DNA of 64,000 nucleotides from Dermacentor variabilis (GCF_050947875.1 NC_134572.1:130360605-130424604), one strand, 5' to 3'; positions 1 through 8,345 are shown, counted from the stretch's first letter. Notes: generated by a model from the sequence alone, not told the origin. Program-made: numbers and translations.

Positions 1-161
1 CTTTGTAGGGGCGACGATGTGCCGCATCAACACCCCCTCGACGCCGCTATGACTAAACGAGGTCGGTGGACCAAGTATTGTTAGTGGATTCGCCGTCGCG
101 GTCACTGCTTGTTAGAAGCGGTGGAAATCCTGGGAGATGTCTTGCGGCCGTCTCACGGGGC
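1..161. other. Unassigned left flank
   Basis: GC-rich flank of the TTA-duplicated transposon that starts at 165. Short open frames run through it on both strands, but they have no recognisable domain and continue into the transposon. It may be the other half of whatever resumes at 8344, but I could not tie the two sides to a known family. Confidence 0.5.
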
Positions 162-164
162 TTA

Positions 165-200
165 AGCCGGAGACACACGGTCCGATCCGGTGTCCGATCC
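165..200 (+). repeat. Left terminal inverted repeat of the TTA element
   Basis: 36-bp end beginning AGCCGGAGACACACGG, preceded directly by TTA at 162-164. It pairs with 8305-8340 with seven mismatches, only one of them in the outer 16 bases. Confidence 0.75.
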
Positions 201-950
201 GACGTCCGACGCGCCGGAACGGCAGCCTCCCGGAATCGAGGTGTTTTGCTGTGCCGAAGCGCCAAACCGGACGTCCGGCGTGCGACAAACCGGGCAGATT
301 TTCATCGTCCGACGCGTCCGACAACCGCACCGTCGTTTCGCCGCAGCCAATGACAGCGTGGCTGGCATGTGACGTTCTCTGACGTTCCCTCCACGGAGGC
401 GGCGCTGGCTGGCCGGTTTCTTGCAGTCTTTTTTTTTTCCTTGCCTGCTGCAGTTTGTTTCCGACACGAAATACTTACCAGTTCAGTAAAATTATCTCGA
501 ACGTGTGCCTGTTATGCAAAGCGGCGCCTAGTACACTAGCACCAAGCTACTGGCGAGATCGGGAGCCGCGACGCGAGGGCATTTCGCGGGCAGACAGCAC
601 ACACCGACCGTCTGAGCGAGGCTCCTCGCTTCGCTTGCACGTTTGCCCTTCGCAATGACTGCGTCGAGTAAACCAATTGTATTTAATTACGGGTGACCTA
701 AGTGTACAGTGTTAATTGTTTTGGCAAAAATAAGCGCTCTTTGACGAGCTCGCATTGGATCGCCAGCGCCGTCGGCCGCAGCGTCCGCCAAGCTAGGCCT
801 ACCGACTGTTGCGTTTCGCCTGCGACACGTGGTTTTGCCGGCGCGACTGCGGCGGGCGGCAGACATTTTGGCCCGATCGTCGTCGCCGCAACACTCATCG
901 CCAGGTGTTTCCAGGCGCGTCTGCGGCGATGCGACCGCCTAGGGATCCTC

Positions 951-1211
951 CTCGCATTCCAGTCATTGTGCCCGAAACAGGCGATGCCAAAGCAGGGATC
1001 TCATTCCAGTTATTGGGCCCGAAACAGGCGATGCCAAAGCAGGGATCTCGTTCCAGTCATTGTGCCCGAAACAGGCGATGCCAAAGCAGGGATCTCATTC
1101 CAGTTATTGGGCCCGAAACAGGCGATGCCAAAGCAGGGATCTCGTTCCAGTCATTGTGCCCGAAACAGGCGATGCCAAAGCAGGGACCAGCCTCTCATTA
1201 CAGTCATTGTG
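951..1211 (+). repeat. 47-bp minisatellite in U3 of the 5' LTR
   Basis: Five units with the core CCCGAAACAGGCGATGCC start at 971, 1018, 1065, 1112 and 1159, exactly 47 bp apart, preceded by a half unit. Linkers alternate between a TCATTGTG and a TTATTGGG form, giving a 94-bp higher-order period. Each unit carries a GGGATC motif. Confidence 0.95.
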
Positions 1212-1220
1212 TCCGACCGG

Positions 1221-1402
1221 CAGCGCCACGACAGGGTGCTACGAGATCGTGCGCAGCGCCACGACAGAGTGCTACGAGATCGTGCGCAGCGCCACGACAG
1301 AGTGCTACGAGATCGTGCGCAGCGCCACGACAGGGTGCTACGAGATCGTGCGCAGCGCCACGACAGGGTGCTACGAGATCGTGCGCAGCGCCACGACAGT
1401 GT
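1221..1402 (+). repeat. 33-bp minisatellite in U3 of the 5' LTR
   Basis: Units beginning CAGCGCCACGACAG start at 1221, 1254, 1287, 1320, 1353 and 1386 (five complete, one partial). The only variation among full units is a G/A change after ACAG. The 33-bp period keeps all frames open, which explains the long spurious frames across the LTR on both strands. Confidence 0.95.
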
Positions 1403-1476
1403 GCGTCACCATTAGCCCATTGTACATTCACGTGCTCGTCTTTTGAGGGGTTCCTTCTTGCCCTCAACTGCGAGAG

Positions 1477-1484
1477 TATAAAAA
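1477..1484 (+). promoter_or_regulatory. TATA box of the 5' LTR
   Basis: TATAAAAA, about 75 bp downstream of the 33-bp array. A start near 1508 would fit normal spacing. An arthropod-type initiator TCAGT sits at 1524-1528, about 48 bp downstream, which is longer than usual. The same box recurs at 7731-7738 in the 3' LTR. Confidence 0.7.
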
Positions 1485-1594
1485 CAGCTGCCCCCGGACG
1501 CCAAAAAGAGGGCTCCGATTTCTTCAGTTGAGTGAAGTGCTCTCCCGTCTCTCTACTTCGGTCAAACCTGACCGCCAACTCTTTGCGATGTTAA

Positions 1595-1600
1595 AATAAA
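1595..1600 (+). terminator. AATAAA polyadenylation signal of the LTR
   Basis: AATAAA followed within 10-15 nt by a GT-rich stretch (GTTGTTTCGTTGTT). The functional copy would be the one in the 3' LTR at 7849-7854. Confidence 0.7.
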
Positions 1601-1774
1601 CAAGTTGTTTCGTTGTTACCAGTCGACTCATGCTTTGCCGGGACCTTCGGATGCTTCCAGTTGTACCCCAGGCCGCCAGGCCAACGCTACCCTTGGGGCT
1701 TGCGACCCAGGTACAACCACGGGCGTCAGCGCCGAGTTCCCAACAGATCGTACGAGCAGTCAGATCCAAACATC

Positions 1775-1792
1775 TGGTTGCCAGCGGTGAGA
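1775..1792 (+). promoter_or_regulatory. Candidate tRNA primer-binding site
   Basis: TGGTTGCCAGCGGTGAGA begins with the TGG that pairs with a tRNA CCA end and lies 2 nt after the 5' LTR, the normal position. I could not match it confidently to a particular tRNA. A partial repeat of the core (TGCCAGCGGCGAGATCGC) occurs about 40 nt further on, near 1818-1835. Confidence 0.6.
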
Positions 1793-2127
1793 TCGCCTAC
1801 GACTTCAAACAACTGTCTGCCAGCGGCGAGATCGCGACAACGGAGGCCAGCAGCAAAGAGATGCAGTTGACAGTATGCTGAGCAGCTCAACGACGATCCG
1901 GGAGCAGTGCAACGAGCCCTGTGTGACGACTGGTTGCCTGCAGCGGAACGACTGCGCGGAATTCCTGCCTGCGAGGTTTGGTGAGTGCGGGACTTTCTTC
2001 TTCTGAGCTTTGCCAGGCTTTTTGTTAGTGTCAGAAACAGAGCTGGTAATTGTGGTTGTCGTTGCTGCCGGGTTAGTTTGCGGCAAGACAATAGTAAGCA
2101 GTAGAGAAAGCAGCATTCAGAGCAGCC
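1793..2127 (+). other. 5' leader of the retrotransposon
   Basis: Non-coding leader between the primer site and the gag-pol start, where packaging signals would be expected. It has a GTGAGT donor-like motif at 1981, but I see no reason to infer splicing because the frame downstream is already complete. Confidence 0.6.
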
Positions 2128-5100
2128 ATGGATTTGAAGTCGTTGCGCAAACCGAAATTGTTGGAGCTTGCAAGAGAGTTGGGTCTGGATGTCTCAGACA
2201 AACTAAGAAAACCTGAACTGCTAAAGGCTATTCTTGAGTTAGAGGCTGAGGATGACGAGCTGTCGGAATGCCTTGAGACTATTGAAGAGAGGGAGACAGA
2301 AAAAGAAGAGCGTGAACGTAAAGAACAGAAAAAGCGAGAGCAACAAGAGAAAAAAGAAGAGCGCGAACACGCTTTGGAAATGAAGCGTCTCGAGGTAGAG
2401 ATGGAACGCGCTCGTAATGGAAGTCAGGCACACGGTGCAGGAGAACGCGTATTGTTCAAAATGACGGACCTGATGCGGCCGTTTAAGCTTGGAGAGGACA
2501 TTGGTTTGTTCCTGGTTAACTTTGAGCGAACGTGCGAGAAGCAGGGGTTCTCTCGGGAAACGTGGCCACAGCGCTTGCTCACTTTGTTACCCGGCGAGGC
2601 GGCCGACGTAGTCGCTCGCTTGGATAGAGAGGAGGCAGAGGATTTCGACACAGTGAAATCGAGTCTTCTAAAAAAGTACCGGCTGTCTGCGGAGGCGTTC
2701 CGTCGGAAGTTTCGGGAAAATGAGAAAGGCAGAAGTGAGTCATATACAGAGTTTGCGTATAGGCTTATGTCGAATATGCAGGAGTGGCTCAAAGAAGAGA
2801 AAGCGTTTGGTGACCACGATAAAGTTCTGCAGTGCTTCGGGCTAGAACAGTTTTATAGTCGGTTACCGGAGAACGTGCGATACTGGGTCTTGGATAGGCC
2901 AGACGTGAGTACGGTGGCTAGAGCCGCTGAGCTAGCCGAGGAGTTTGTGACGCGTCGAGCTCGCGGAGCTAAGGACGGTCAAAAGGGTGAATTTGGCTCC
3001 AAGTCTGAGAGGCCAAGGTTCACGCCCATGAGATTTAAGGGGGACACGCGTAGTGAGGATGCGAGTGAAAGCAATCCGACCAAACGTAAAGAGACGGCAG
3101 CCGAAGCCGAACGCAGAAAGCGGTTCGAGATGAGGCGAGCGGGCGTTTGTTATACGTGCCAGAAGCCGGGTCACTTTTCGGCGCAGTGTCCGGAAACAAC
3201 ACCAAAAGTTGTGTTTTTTTCAATAGGCAGCACGGACGAGAACATGAAGCTTCTCGAGCCTTACATGCGAGACCTCCTCGTGAACGGGAAAGAGTGCCGA
3301 GTGCTTCGCGATTCCGCAGCTACGATGGATGTAGTTCACCCATCTTACGTAGAACCCCATATGTTCACGGGCGAGTGCGCGTGGATCAAGCAAGCCGTGG
3401 AAGCTCATAGCGTGTGTCTGCCGGTAGCAAAAGTGCTTATTGAAGGACCTTTCGGAGCGCTTGAGACAGAGGCGGCAGTGTCATCTATGCTGCCACCCCA
3501 GTACCCGTACCTATTTTCAAACAGGTCCGATCACCTCCTGCGCGAGAAGGGGCTTTTGTTTGGTGAAGCTAGTGTTCAGGCCTTAACCAGATCGAAGGTT
3601 CGGGAGCTCGCTGCAAAGGCGGTAGTTGCGGGGCCGACGTTATCAAACAACGAAAAAGGGTCAGAGGCGCAGCAAGCTGATATTCAGAGCACGCCCGAAC
3701 TGAATAGACTTGAGTCTGTAACGTTAAAGGCGCCAGATACTGGAGAGGAAACGCCCGACGCGGGAAAGTTAGAAGAGCTATCTACTGATTTGCTCATCGC
3801 GCCTACGTCAGACGGACTTGATAGGTTGCTAAAAGTCAGCCGGTCGGCTTTGATAGCCGAGCAAAAAAAGGATGGCAGCCTGGAAAACGTGCGCTGCAAT
3901 GTCAAAGAAGGTATCGCCAGGAAAACTGCGCGTTTTGTGGAAAGAGGGGGAGTCCTGTACCGGAAGTATCTAGACCGCAGAGGAGTGGAGTTCGATCAGC
4001 TGGTCGTGCCTCAATGCTATCGTCAGGATCTGTTGCGCTTGTCACACGGGGGTTCGTGGTCCGGACACCTAGGAGTTAAGAAAACTAAGGACCGTCTCTT
4101 GCAAGAGTACTATTGGCCAGGGTGTTTTCGGGACGCAGACCATTTCGTGAGGACATGTGACACTTGTCAGCGGGTGGGCAAACCAGGGGACAAATCGAGG
4201 GCGCCGTTGAAATTGGTACCTATCATTACGGAGCCTTTTAGACGGCTCGTTATTGATACTGTGGGACCTCTGCCGGTAACAGCCACGGGGTACAGACACA
4301 TTTTGACTGTGATCTGCCCAGCGACAAAGTTCCCTGAAGCAGTGCCGCTTAAAGAACTCAGCTCAGTTGAGATAGTTAATGCACTACTGTCCATATTTGC
4401 GCGAGTTGGTTTTCCTGCGGAAATCCAATCAGATCAGGGCACAGTGTTTACTAGCGCTTTGACGACAACTTTTCTCGAAAGGTGTGGGGTAAAGCTGTTA
4501 CACAGCTCAGTGTACCACCCACAGTCGAATTCCGTTGAGAAGCTCCACTCCGTCATGAAGCGCGTGTTGAGAGCGTTGTGTTTTGAACATCGAACTGACT
4601 GGGAGCTGTGTCTGCCTGGGGCGATGTTTGCTTTAAGGACCGCGCCGCATGCGGCTACGGGGTTTTCGCCAGCTGAACTGGTGTACGGTCGCTCGCTTCG
4701 ATCTCCGCTTCGCATGCTTCGAGAATCATGGGAAGGTAGGGGCGACGACCCAGTCGTGGTGGAGTACGTGCTTAAGCTCCTCGAACGCTTAAGAAGGGCA
4801 CAGGAGTTGTCAGGTGAAGCAATGACAAAGGCCCAGCAGAGGGCCAAGGTTTATTATGATCGGACAGCCAGGGCCCGTCGTTTTGAGGTTGGCGATGAGG
4901 TCATGATATTGCGCACATCGCTAAACAACAAACTAGACGTGCAGTGGGAGGGCCCAGCACGAATTGTTCAGAAACTGTCGGAAGTTAACTACGTGGTAAG
5001 TCTGCCAGGAAAGCGGAAAGCACAGCAAGTTTACCACTGTAATCTGCTCAAACCTTATAGACAAAGGGAAGCAGTGGTGTGCATGATGGTAAACGTTCCT

Positions 5101-6573
5101 GAAGAGCTTCCGGTCGAGCTTCCAGGACTAGGCTCAGTGACGAACAGGGAAGACACCGGTCAAGTCATTAGTGACCTTATCAGTAAAGCACCGCTGTCGC
5201 CCGAGCAGAAAACCGAACTACACCAGCTATTACAAGAGTTTCAGGGTCTGTTCTCTGAGAGGCCTGGTAGGACTTCTGTACTTACTCATAATATAGAACT
5301 TACCTCCACAGAGCCAGTACGATCCAAGGCGTATCGGGTGTCACCCCGCCAGAGCGATATTATGGAGGCTGAGGTAAAGAAAATGCTACAGCTCGGTGTT
5401 ATTGAGGCAGGTGAGAGTGATTATACCTCCCCTTTGATTTTAGTTGAGGTACCGGGCAAGGAACCTCGTCCTTGCGTTGACTACCGCAGGCTTAATTCCA
5501 TCACTAAGGATCAAATTTATCCGATCCCTAACATCGAGGAGCGCCTTGAGAAAGTTAGTAGCGCTCAGTTTATTTCCACCCTAGATCTTGTCAGGGGTTA
5601 TTGGCAGGTTCCACTTACAGAAGAGGCTAGTAGGTATGCGGCGTTCATTTCACCAATGGGAACATTCCGTCCTAAAGTGTTGAGTTTTGGTTTGAAGAAC
5701 GCGCCATACTGTTTTTCAAGCCTCATGGATAAAGTGTTGCGGGGACAGCAAGAATTCGCTTTACCGTATCTAGACGACGTAGCGATATTCTCCGCATCCT
5801 GGTCGGAGCATATGACACACTTGCGGGCAGTGCTAACCCGCCTGCGCGAAGCGGGCTTGACAGTCAAGGCTCCTAAGTGCCAGATAGCACAGGCCGAGGT
5901 TGTCTACCTCGGTCACGTGATTGGTCAGGGTCGTCGCCGCCCCTCTGAAATAAAAGTGGCCGCTGTGCGAGACTTTCCGCAACCGCGCACAAAGACCGAT
6001 ATTCGGTCGTTCTTAGGTGTCGCCGGCTACTATCAGAGGTACATCCCTAGGTACTCTGATATCGCGGCTCCCCTGACGGATGCTCTAAGAAAGACAGAGC
6101 CTCAAACAGTCGTCTGGGACGAGACCAAGGAAAGAGCTTTTAGCGCCCTAAAGAGTGCCCTAACAAGCCAGCCTGTGCTACGATCGCCAGACTATACAAA
6201 AGGGTTCATTGTTCAGTGCGATGCTAGTGAGCGAGGCATGGGCGTTGTACTGTGCCAACGGGAAAATGGAGAAGTAGAACACCCCGTCCTGTATGCTAGT
6301 CGTAAGCTGACCAGTCGTGAGCAGGCGTATAGCGCCACCGAGAAAGAGTGTGCATGTCTCGTGTGGGCCGTTCAGAAATTGTCATGCTATCTAGCCGGCT
6401 CGAGGTTTATCATTGAGACGGATCACTGCCCTCTCCAATGGCTGCAGACCATCTCTCCCAAAAATGGCCGCCTCCTGCGCTGGAGCCTCGCTTTACAACA
6501 ATATTCCTTTGAGGTACGTTACAAAAAGGGGAGTCTCAACGGTAACGCCGATGGCTTAAGTCGAAGCCCCTAA
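2128..6573 (+). CDS. Gag-Pol polyprotein, order Gag-PR-INT-RT-RNase H
   Basis: 1481 residues, no internal stop or frameshift. Residues 1-40 carry two LRKP(K/E)LL repeats resembling a SAP-type helix pair; 45-95 is a Lys/Glu-rich coiled coil. Residues 112-273 are capsid, whose C-terminal half (about 189-273, with WLKEEK and LEQFYSRLPENVRYWV) resembles a SCAN domain. A CCHC knuckle is at C341/C344/H349/C354. The protease-like motif D395-S-A-A-T has Ala where Gly is usual. Integrase has H640, H647, C677, C680 and catalytic D710, D769, E804 (34 residues between the last two, one fewer than usual), then a GPY/F-like module near 920-960. RT has YLDD at 1214-1217 and RNase H starts near D1365. Start: first Met of the frame, 355 nt after the LTR. 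Known: gypsy elements normally have integrase last; Gmr1-like ones do not. Translation as one frame implies no frameshifting between Gag and Pol. Confidence 0.95.
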   Translation: MDLKSLRKPKLLELARELGLDVSDKLRKPELLKAILELEAEDDELSECLETIEERETEKEERERKEQKKREQQEKKEEREHALEMKRLEVEMERARNGSQAHGAGERVLFKMTDLMRPFKLGEDIGLFLVNFERTCEKQGFSRETWPQRLLTLLPGEAADVVARLDREEAEDFDTVKSSLLKKYRLSAEAFRRKFRENEKGRSESYTEFAYRLMSNMQEWLKEEKAFGDHDKVLQCFGLEQFYSRLPENVRYWVLDRPDVSTVARAAELAEEFVTRRARGAKDGQKGEFGSKSERPRFTPMRFKGDTRSEDASESNPTKRKETAAEAERRKRFEMRRAGVCYTCQKPGHFSAQCPETTPKVVFFSIGSTDENMKLLEPYMRDLLVNGKECRVLRDSAATMDVVHPSYVEPHMFTGECAWIKQAVEAHSVCLPVAKVLIEGPFGALETEAAVSSMLPPQYPYLFSNRSDHLLREKGLLFGEASVQALTRSKVRELAAKAVVAGPTLSNNEKGSEAQQADIQSTPELNRLESVTLKAPDTGEETPDAGKLEELSTDLLIAPTSDGLDRLLKVSRSALIAEQKKDGSLENVRCNVKEGIARKTARFVERGGVLYRKYLDRRGVEFDQLVVPQCYRQDLLRLSHGGSWSGHLGVKKTKDRLLQEYYWPGCFRDADHFVRTCDTCQRVGKPGDKSRAPLKLVPIITEPFRRLVIDTVGPLPVTATGYRHILTVICPATKFPEAVPLKELSSVEIVNALLSIFARVGFPAEIQSDQGTVFTSALTTTFLERCGVKLLHSSVYHPQSNSVEKLHSVMKRVLRALCFEHRTDWELCLPGAMFALRTAPHAATGFSPAELVYGRSLRSPLRMLRESWEGRGDDPVVVEYVLKLLERLRRAQELSGEAMTKAQQRAKVYYDRTARARRFEVGDEVMILRTSLNNKLDVQWEGPARIVQKLSEVNYVVSLPGKRKAQQVYHCNLLKPYRQREAVVCMMVNVPEELPVELPGLGSVTNREDTGQVISDLISKAPLSPEQKTELHQLLQEFQGLFSERPGRTSVLTHNIELTSTEPVRSKAYRVSPRQSDIMEAEVKKMLQLGVIEAGESDYTSPLILVEVPGKEPRPCVDYRRLNSITKDQIYPIPNIEERLEKVSSAQFISTLDLVRGYWQVPLTEEASRYAAFISPMGTFRPKVLSFGLKNAPYCFSSLMDKVLRGQQEFALPYLDDVAIFSASWSEHMTHLRAVLTRLREAGLTVKAPKCQIAQAEVVYLGHVIGQGRRRPSEIKVAAVRDFPQPRTKTDIRSFLGVAGYYQRYIPRYSDIAAPLTDALRKTEPQTVVWDETKERAFSALKSALTSQPVLRSPDYTKGFIVQCDASERGMGVVLCQRENGEVEHPVLYASRKLTSREQAYSATEKECACLVWAVQKLSCYLAGSRFIIETDHCPLQWLQTISPKNGRLLRWSLALQQYSFEVRYKKGSLNGNADGLSRSP

Positions 6574-7060
6574 CGTAGGAATCAGCCTCAAAATTGTTTG
6601 TTACTGATGTTTTTCTTCCTGAGGCAGGATTTTTTTTTTACATATTGCTTTTGTTTAGTGTTTCAAAGTGATGATATGCTTTCTAGTGCAATTTTTCAAT
6701 TTGTGGACGCGTTCTGAGTGATGCTAGACTACTGTAAGGAACTAGGCAGTGGTCTAAAAAGGGGAAAGAGCCTGGCAGGGCTTAGTGAGGGTTGTGCCGT
6801 GCTTGCTGACTGAGCGGTTGAGTTTTCAGCGTAGTTCTAACGCTTGCCGGGAACGAGAACAAAAATGTGAACTCTCCCGAAGTCACTTTGCAGTGTCCCG
6901 TGCGAACCTGAACGAGAGAACGAGGCCTTCTCTGTGCGCTGCGCTCAAGAAACGTCAAGGGACGCCCGACTTCGGTTATGAGCATCATCGAGCGACATCC
7001 CTCCGGACAGCGGATGCAGTCCCCTGTCCATCGGGATCTCCTTCCCCCGGCGGGGCGGTC
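6574..7060 (+). other. 3' non-coding region of the retrotransposon
   Basis: About 490 bp between the gag-pol stop and the 3' LTR. A purine run lies at 6756-6771 (AAAAAGGGGAAAGAG), far from the LTR. Directly before the LTR there is only a short G-rich stretch, so the plus-strand primer is not obvious. Short open frames here have no recognisable domains. Confidence 0.6.
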
Positions 7061-7204
7061 TGTTGCGTTTCGCCTGCGACACGTGGTTTTGCCGGCGCGA
7101 CTGCGGCGGGCGGCAGACATTTTGGCCCGATCGTCGTCGCCGCAACACTCATCGCCAGGTGTTTCCAGGCGCGTCTGCGGCGATGCGACCGCCTAGGGAT
7201 CCTC

Positions 7205-7465
7205 CTCGCATTCCAGTCATTGTGCCCGAAACAGGCGATGCCAAAGCAGGGATCTCATTCCAGTTATTGGGCCCGAAACAGGCGATGCCAAAGCAGGGAT
7301 CTCGTTCCAGTCATTGTGCCCGAAACAGGCGATGCCAAAGCAGGGATCTCATTCCAGTTATTGGGCCCGAAACAGGCGATGCCAAAGCAGGGATCTCGTT
7401 CCAGTCATTGTGCCCGAAACAGGCGATGCCAAAGCAGGGACCAGCCTCTCATTACAGTCATTGTG
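7205..7465 (+). repeat. 47-bp minisatellite in U3 of the 3' LTR
   Basis: Same five-unit array as in the 5' LTR, with identical unit count and unit order, so no expansion or contraction since insertion. Confidence 0.93.
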
Positions 7466-7474
7466 TCCGACCGG

Positions 7475-7656
7475 CAGCGCCACGACAGGGTGCTACGAGA
7501 TCGTGCGCAGCGCCACGACAGAGTGCTACGAGATCGTGCGCAGCGCCACGACAGAGTGCTACGAGATCGTGCGCAGCGCCACGACAGGGTGCTACGAGAT
7601 CGTGCGCAGCGCCACGACAGGGTGCTACGAGATCGTGCGCAGCGCCACGACAGTGT
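7475..7656 (+). repeat. 33-bp minisatellite in U3 of the 3' LTR
   Basis: Same five-and-a-half-unit array as in the 5' LTR, identical in number and in the order of G/A variant units. Confidence 0.93.
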
Positions 7657-8304
7657 GCGTCACCATTAGCCCATTGTACATTCACGTGCTCGTCTTTTGA
7701 GGGGTTCCTTCTTGCCCTCAACTGCGAGAGTATAAAAACAGCTGCCCCCGGACGCCAAAAAGAGGGCTCCGATTTCTTCAGTTGAGTGAAGTGCTCTCCC
7801 GTCTCTCTACTTCGGTCAAACCTGACCGCCAACTCTTTGCGATGTTAAAATAAACAAGTTGTTTCGTTGTTACCAGTCGACTCATGCTTTGCCGGGACCT
7901 TCGGATGCTTCCAGTTGTACCCCAGGCCGCCAGGCCAACGCTACCCTTGGGGCTTGCGACCCAGGTACAACCACGGGCGTCAGCGCCGAGTTCCCAACAG
8001 ATCGTACGAGCAGTCCGATCCCAAACACGACCCTATCGCTGGTTGTTGGCGGAGCCGTCAGTGGACAACGCGCCGTCGTGAAGTGTTCCGTCACTCGCAG
8101 GGGCATAATTTTACTGACAGTGTTCGCGTAAAGCAAAACAGTGTTGTGCAGAGTTGTTTACATTGTGTTTCTCGACGTGGACATGAAGTCAAGCTTGGGG
8201 GCTGTATCTGGGCGTAGCTTACACGCCGCTCGATCTTTCGGATGCACGCACCGCGTGCCTTGAATCGTCGTATGCCGCATGAGGAGCATGCGGCGCCGCA
8301 CGTC

Positions 8305-8340
8305 GGATGAGACGCCGAATCGTCCCGTGTGTCTCCTGCT
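8305..8340 (-). repeat. Right terminal inverted repeat of the TTA element
   Basis: The reverse complement begins AGCAGGAGACACACGG and pairs with 165-200 (29/36). It is followed directly by TTA at 8341-8343. Confidence 0.75.
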
Positions 8341-8345
8341 TTAGA

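Larger units (their letters stand above)
807..1772 (+). repeat. 5' LTR
   Basis: 966 bp, TG...CA. U3 holds a 47-bp array (951-1211) and a 33-bp array (1221-1402). A TATA box lies at 1477-1484 and a polyA signal at 1595-1600, so R is short, roughly 1508/1526 to 1615, and U5 runs to 1772. The right boundary was placed at AAACA because this gives a CA end, a perfect CGAC target duplication and a primer site 2 nt downstream. Confidence 0.92.
7061..8027 (+). repeat. 3' LTR
   Basis: 967 bp and collinear with the 5' LTR at a constant offset of 6254. Both minisatellites (7205-7465, 7475-7656), the TATA box (7731-7738) and the polyA signal (7849-7854) are conserved. The only differences I found are at the last ~12 bp: one A/C substitution and one extra C. 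CGAC follows at 8028-8031. Confidence 0.93.
803..8031 (+). mobile_element. Gmr1-like Ty3/gypsy LTR retrotransposon, complete
   Basis: Seen: two nearly identical LTRs (807-1772, 7061-8027) begin TGTTGC and end AAACA, enclosing a 5.3-kb internal region with one long gag-pol frame (2128-6573). A 4-bp direct repeat CGAC flanks the element (803-806, 8028-8031). A candidate primer-binding site starts 2 nt after the 5' LTR. No clear polypurine tract precedes the 3' LTR; only the G-rich stretch at 7048-7058. The LTRs appear to differ by one substitution and one 1-nt indel near the 3' boundary, so insertion looks recent. Known: gypsy-type RT/RNase H combined with copia-like placement of integrase before RT defines the Gmr1-like group. 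Inferred: the copy could be autonomous, apart from a questionable protease motif. Confidence 0.93.
165..8340. mobile_element. TTA-flanked TIR DNA transposon, non-autonomous, split by an LTR element
   Basis: Seen: positions 165-200 and the reverse complement of 8305-8340 match at 29 of 36 bases, beginning AGCCGGAGACACACGG against AGCAGGAGACACACGG. Both ends are flanked by TTA (162-164, 8341-8343). Removing the nested retrotransposon (807-8027 plus one target copy) leaves about 950 bp. The left arm is rich in CGTCCGAC/GATCCG-type subterminal motifs and no transposase-like frame is visible. Known: three-base TTA/TWA duplications are typical of PIF/Harbinger elements, but the ITR is not one I recognise, so superfamily is inferred only from duplication length. 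Most likely a MITE-like, non-autonomous copy. Confidence 0.7.

Noticed and set aside
951..1402. CRISPR-like regularly spaced repeats.
   Set aside because: Units are contiguous with no unique spacers, lie in a eukaryotic LTR, and no cas genes exist.
702..1578. Several open frames of 120-240 codons on both strands across the 5' LTR (and the same set at 6785-7832).
   Set aside because: They are open only because the 33-bp repeat length is a multiple of three and the 47-bp array lacks stops. The translations are repeat peptides, identical in both LTRs, and lie over the U3 promoter.
1981..2047. Splice donor (GTGAGT at 1981) suggesting a spliced leader or subgenomic RNA.
   Set aside because: Gag and Pol share one complete frame starting at 2128, so no splicing is needed; an isolated donor motif is weak evidence.
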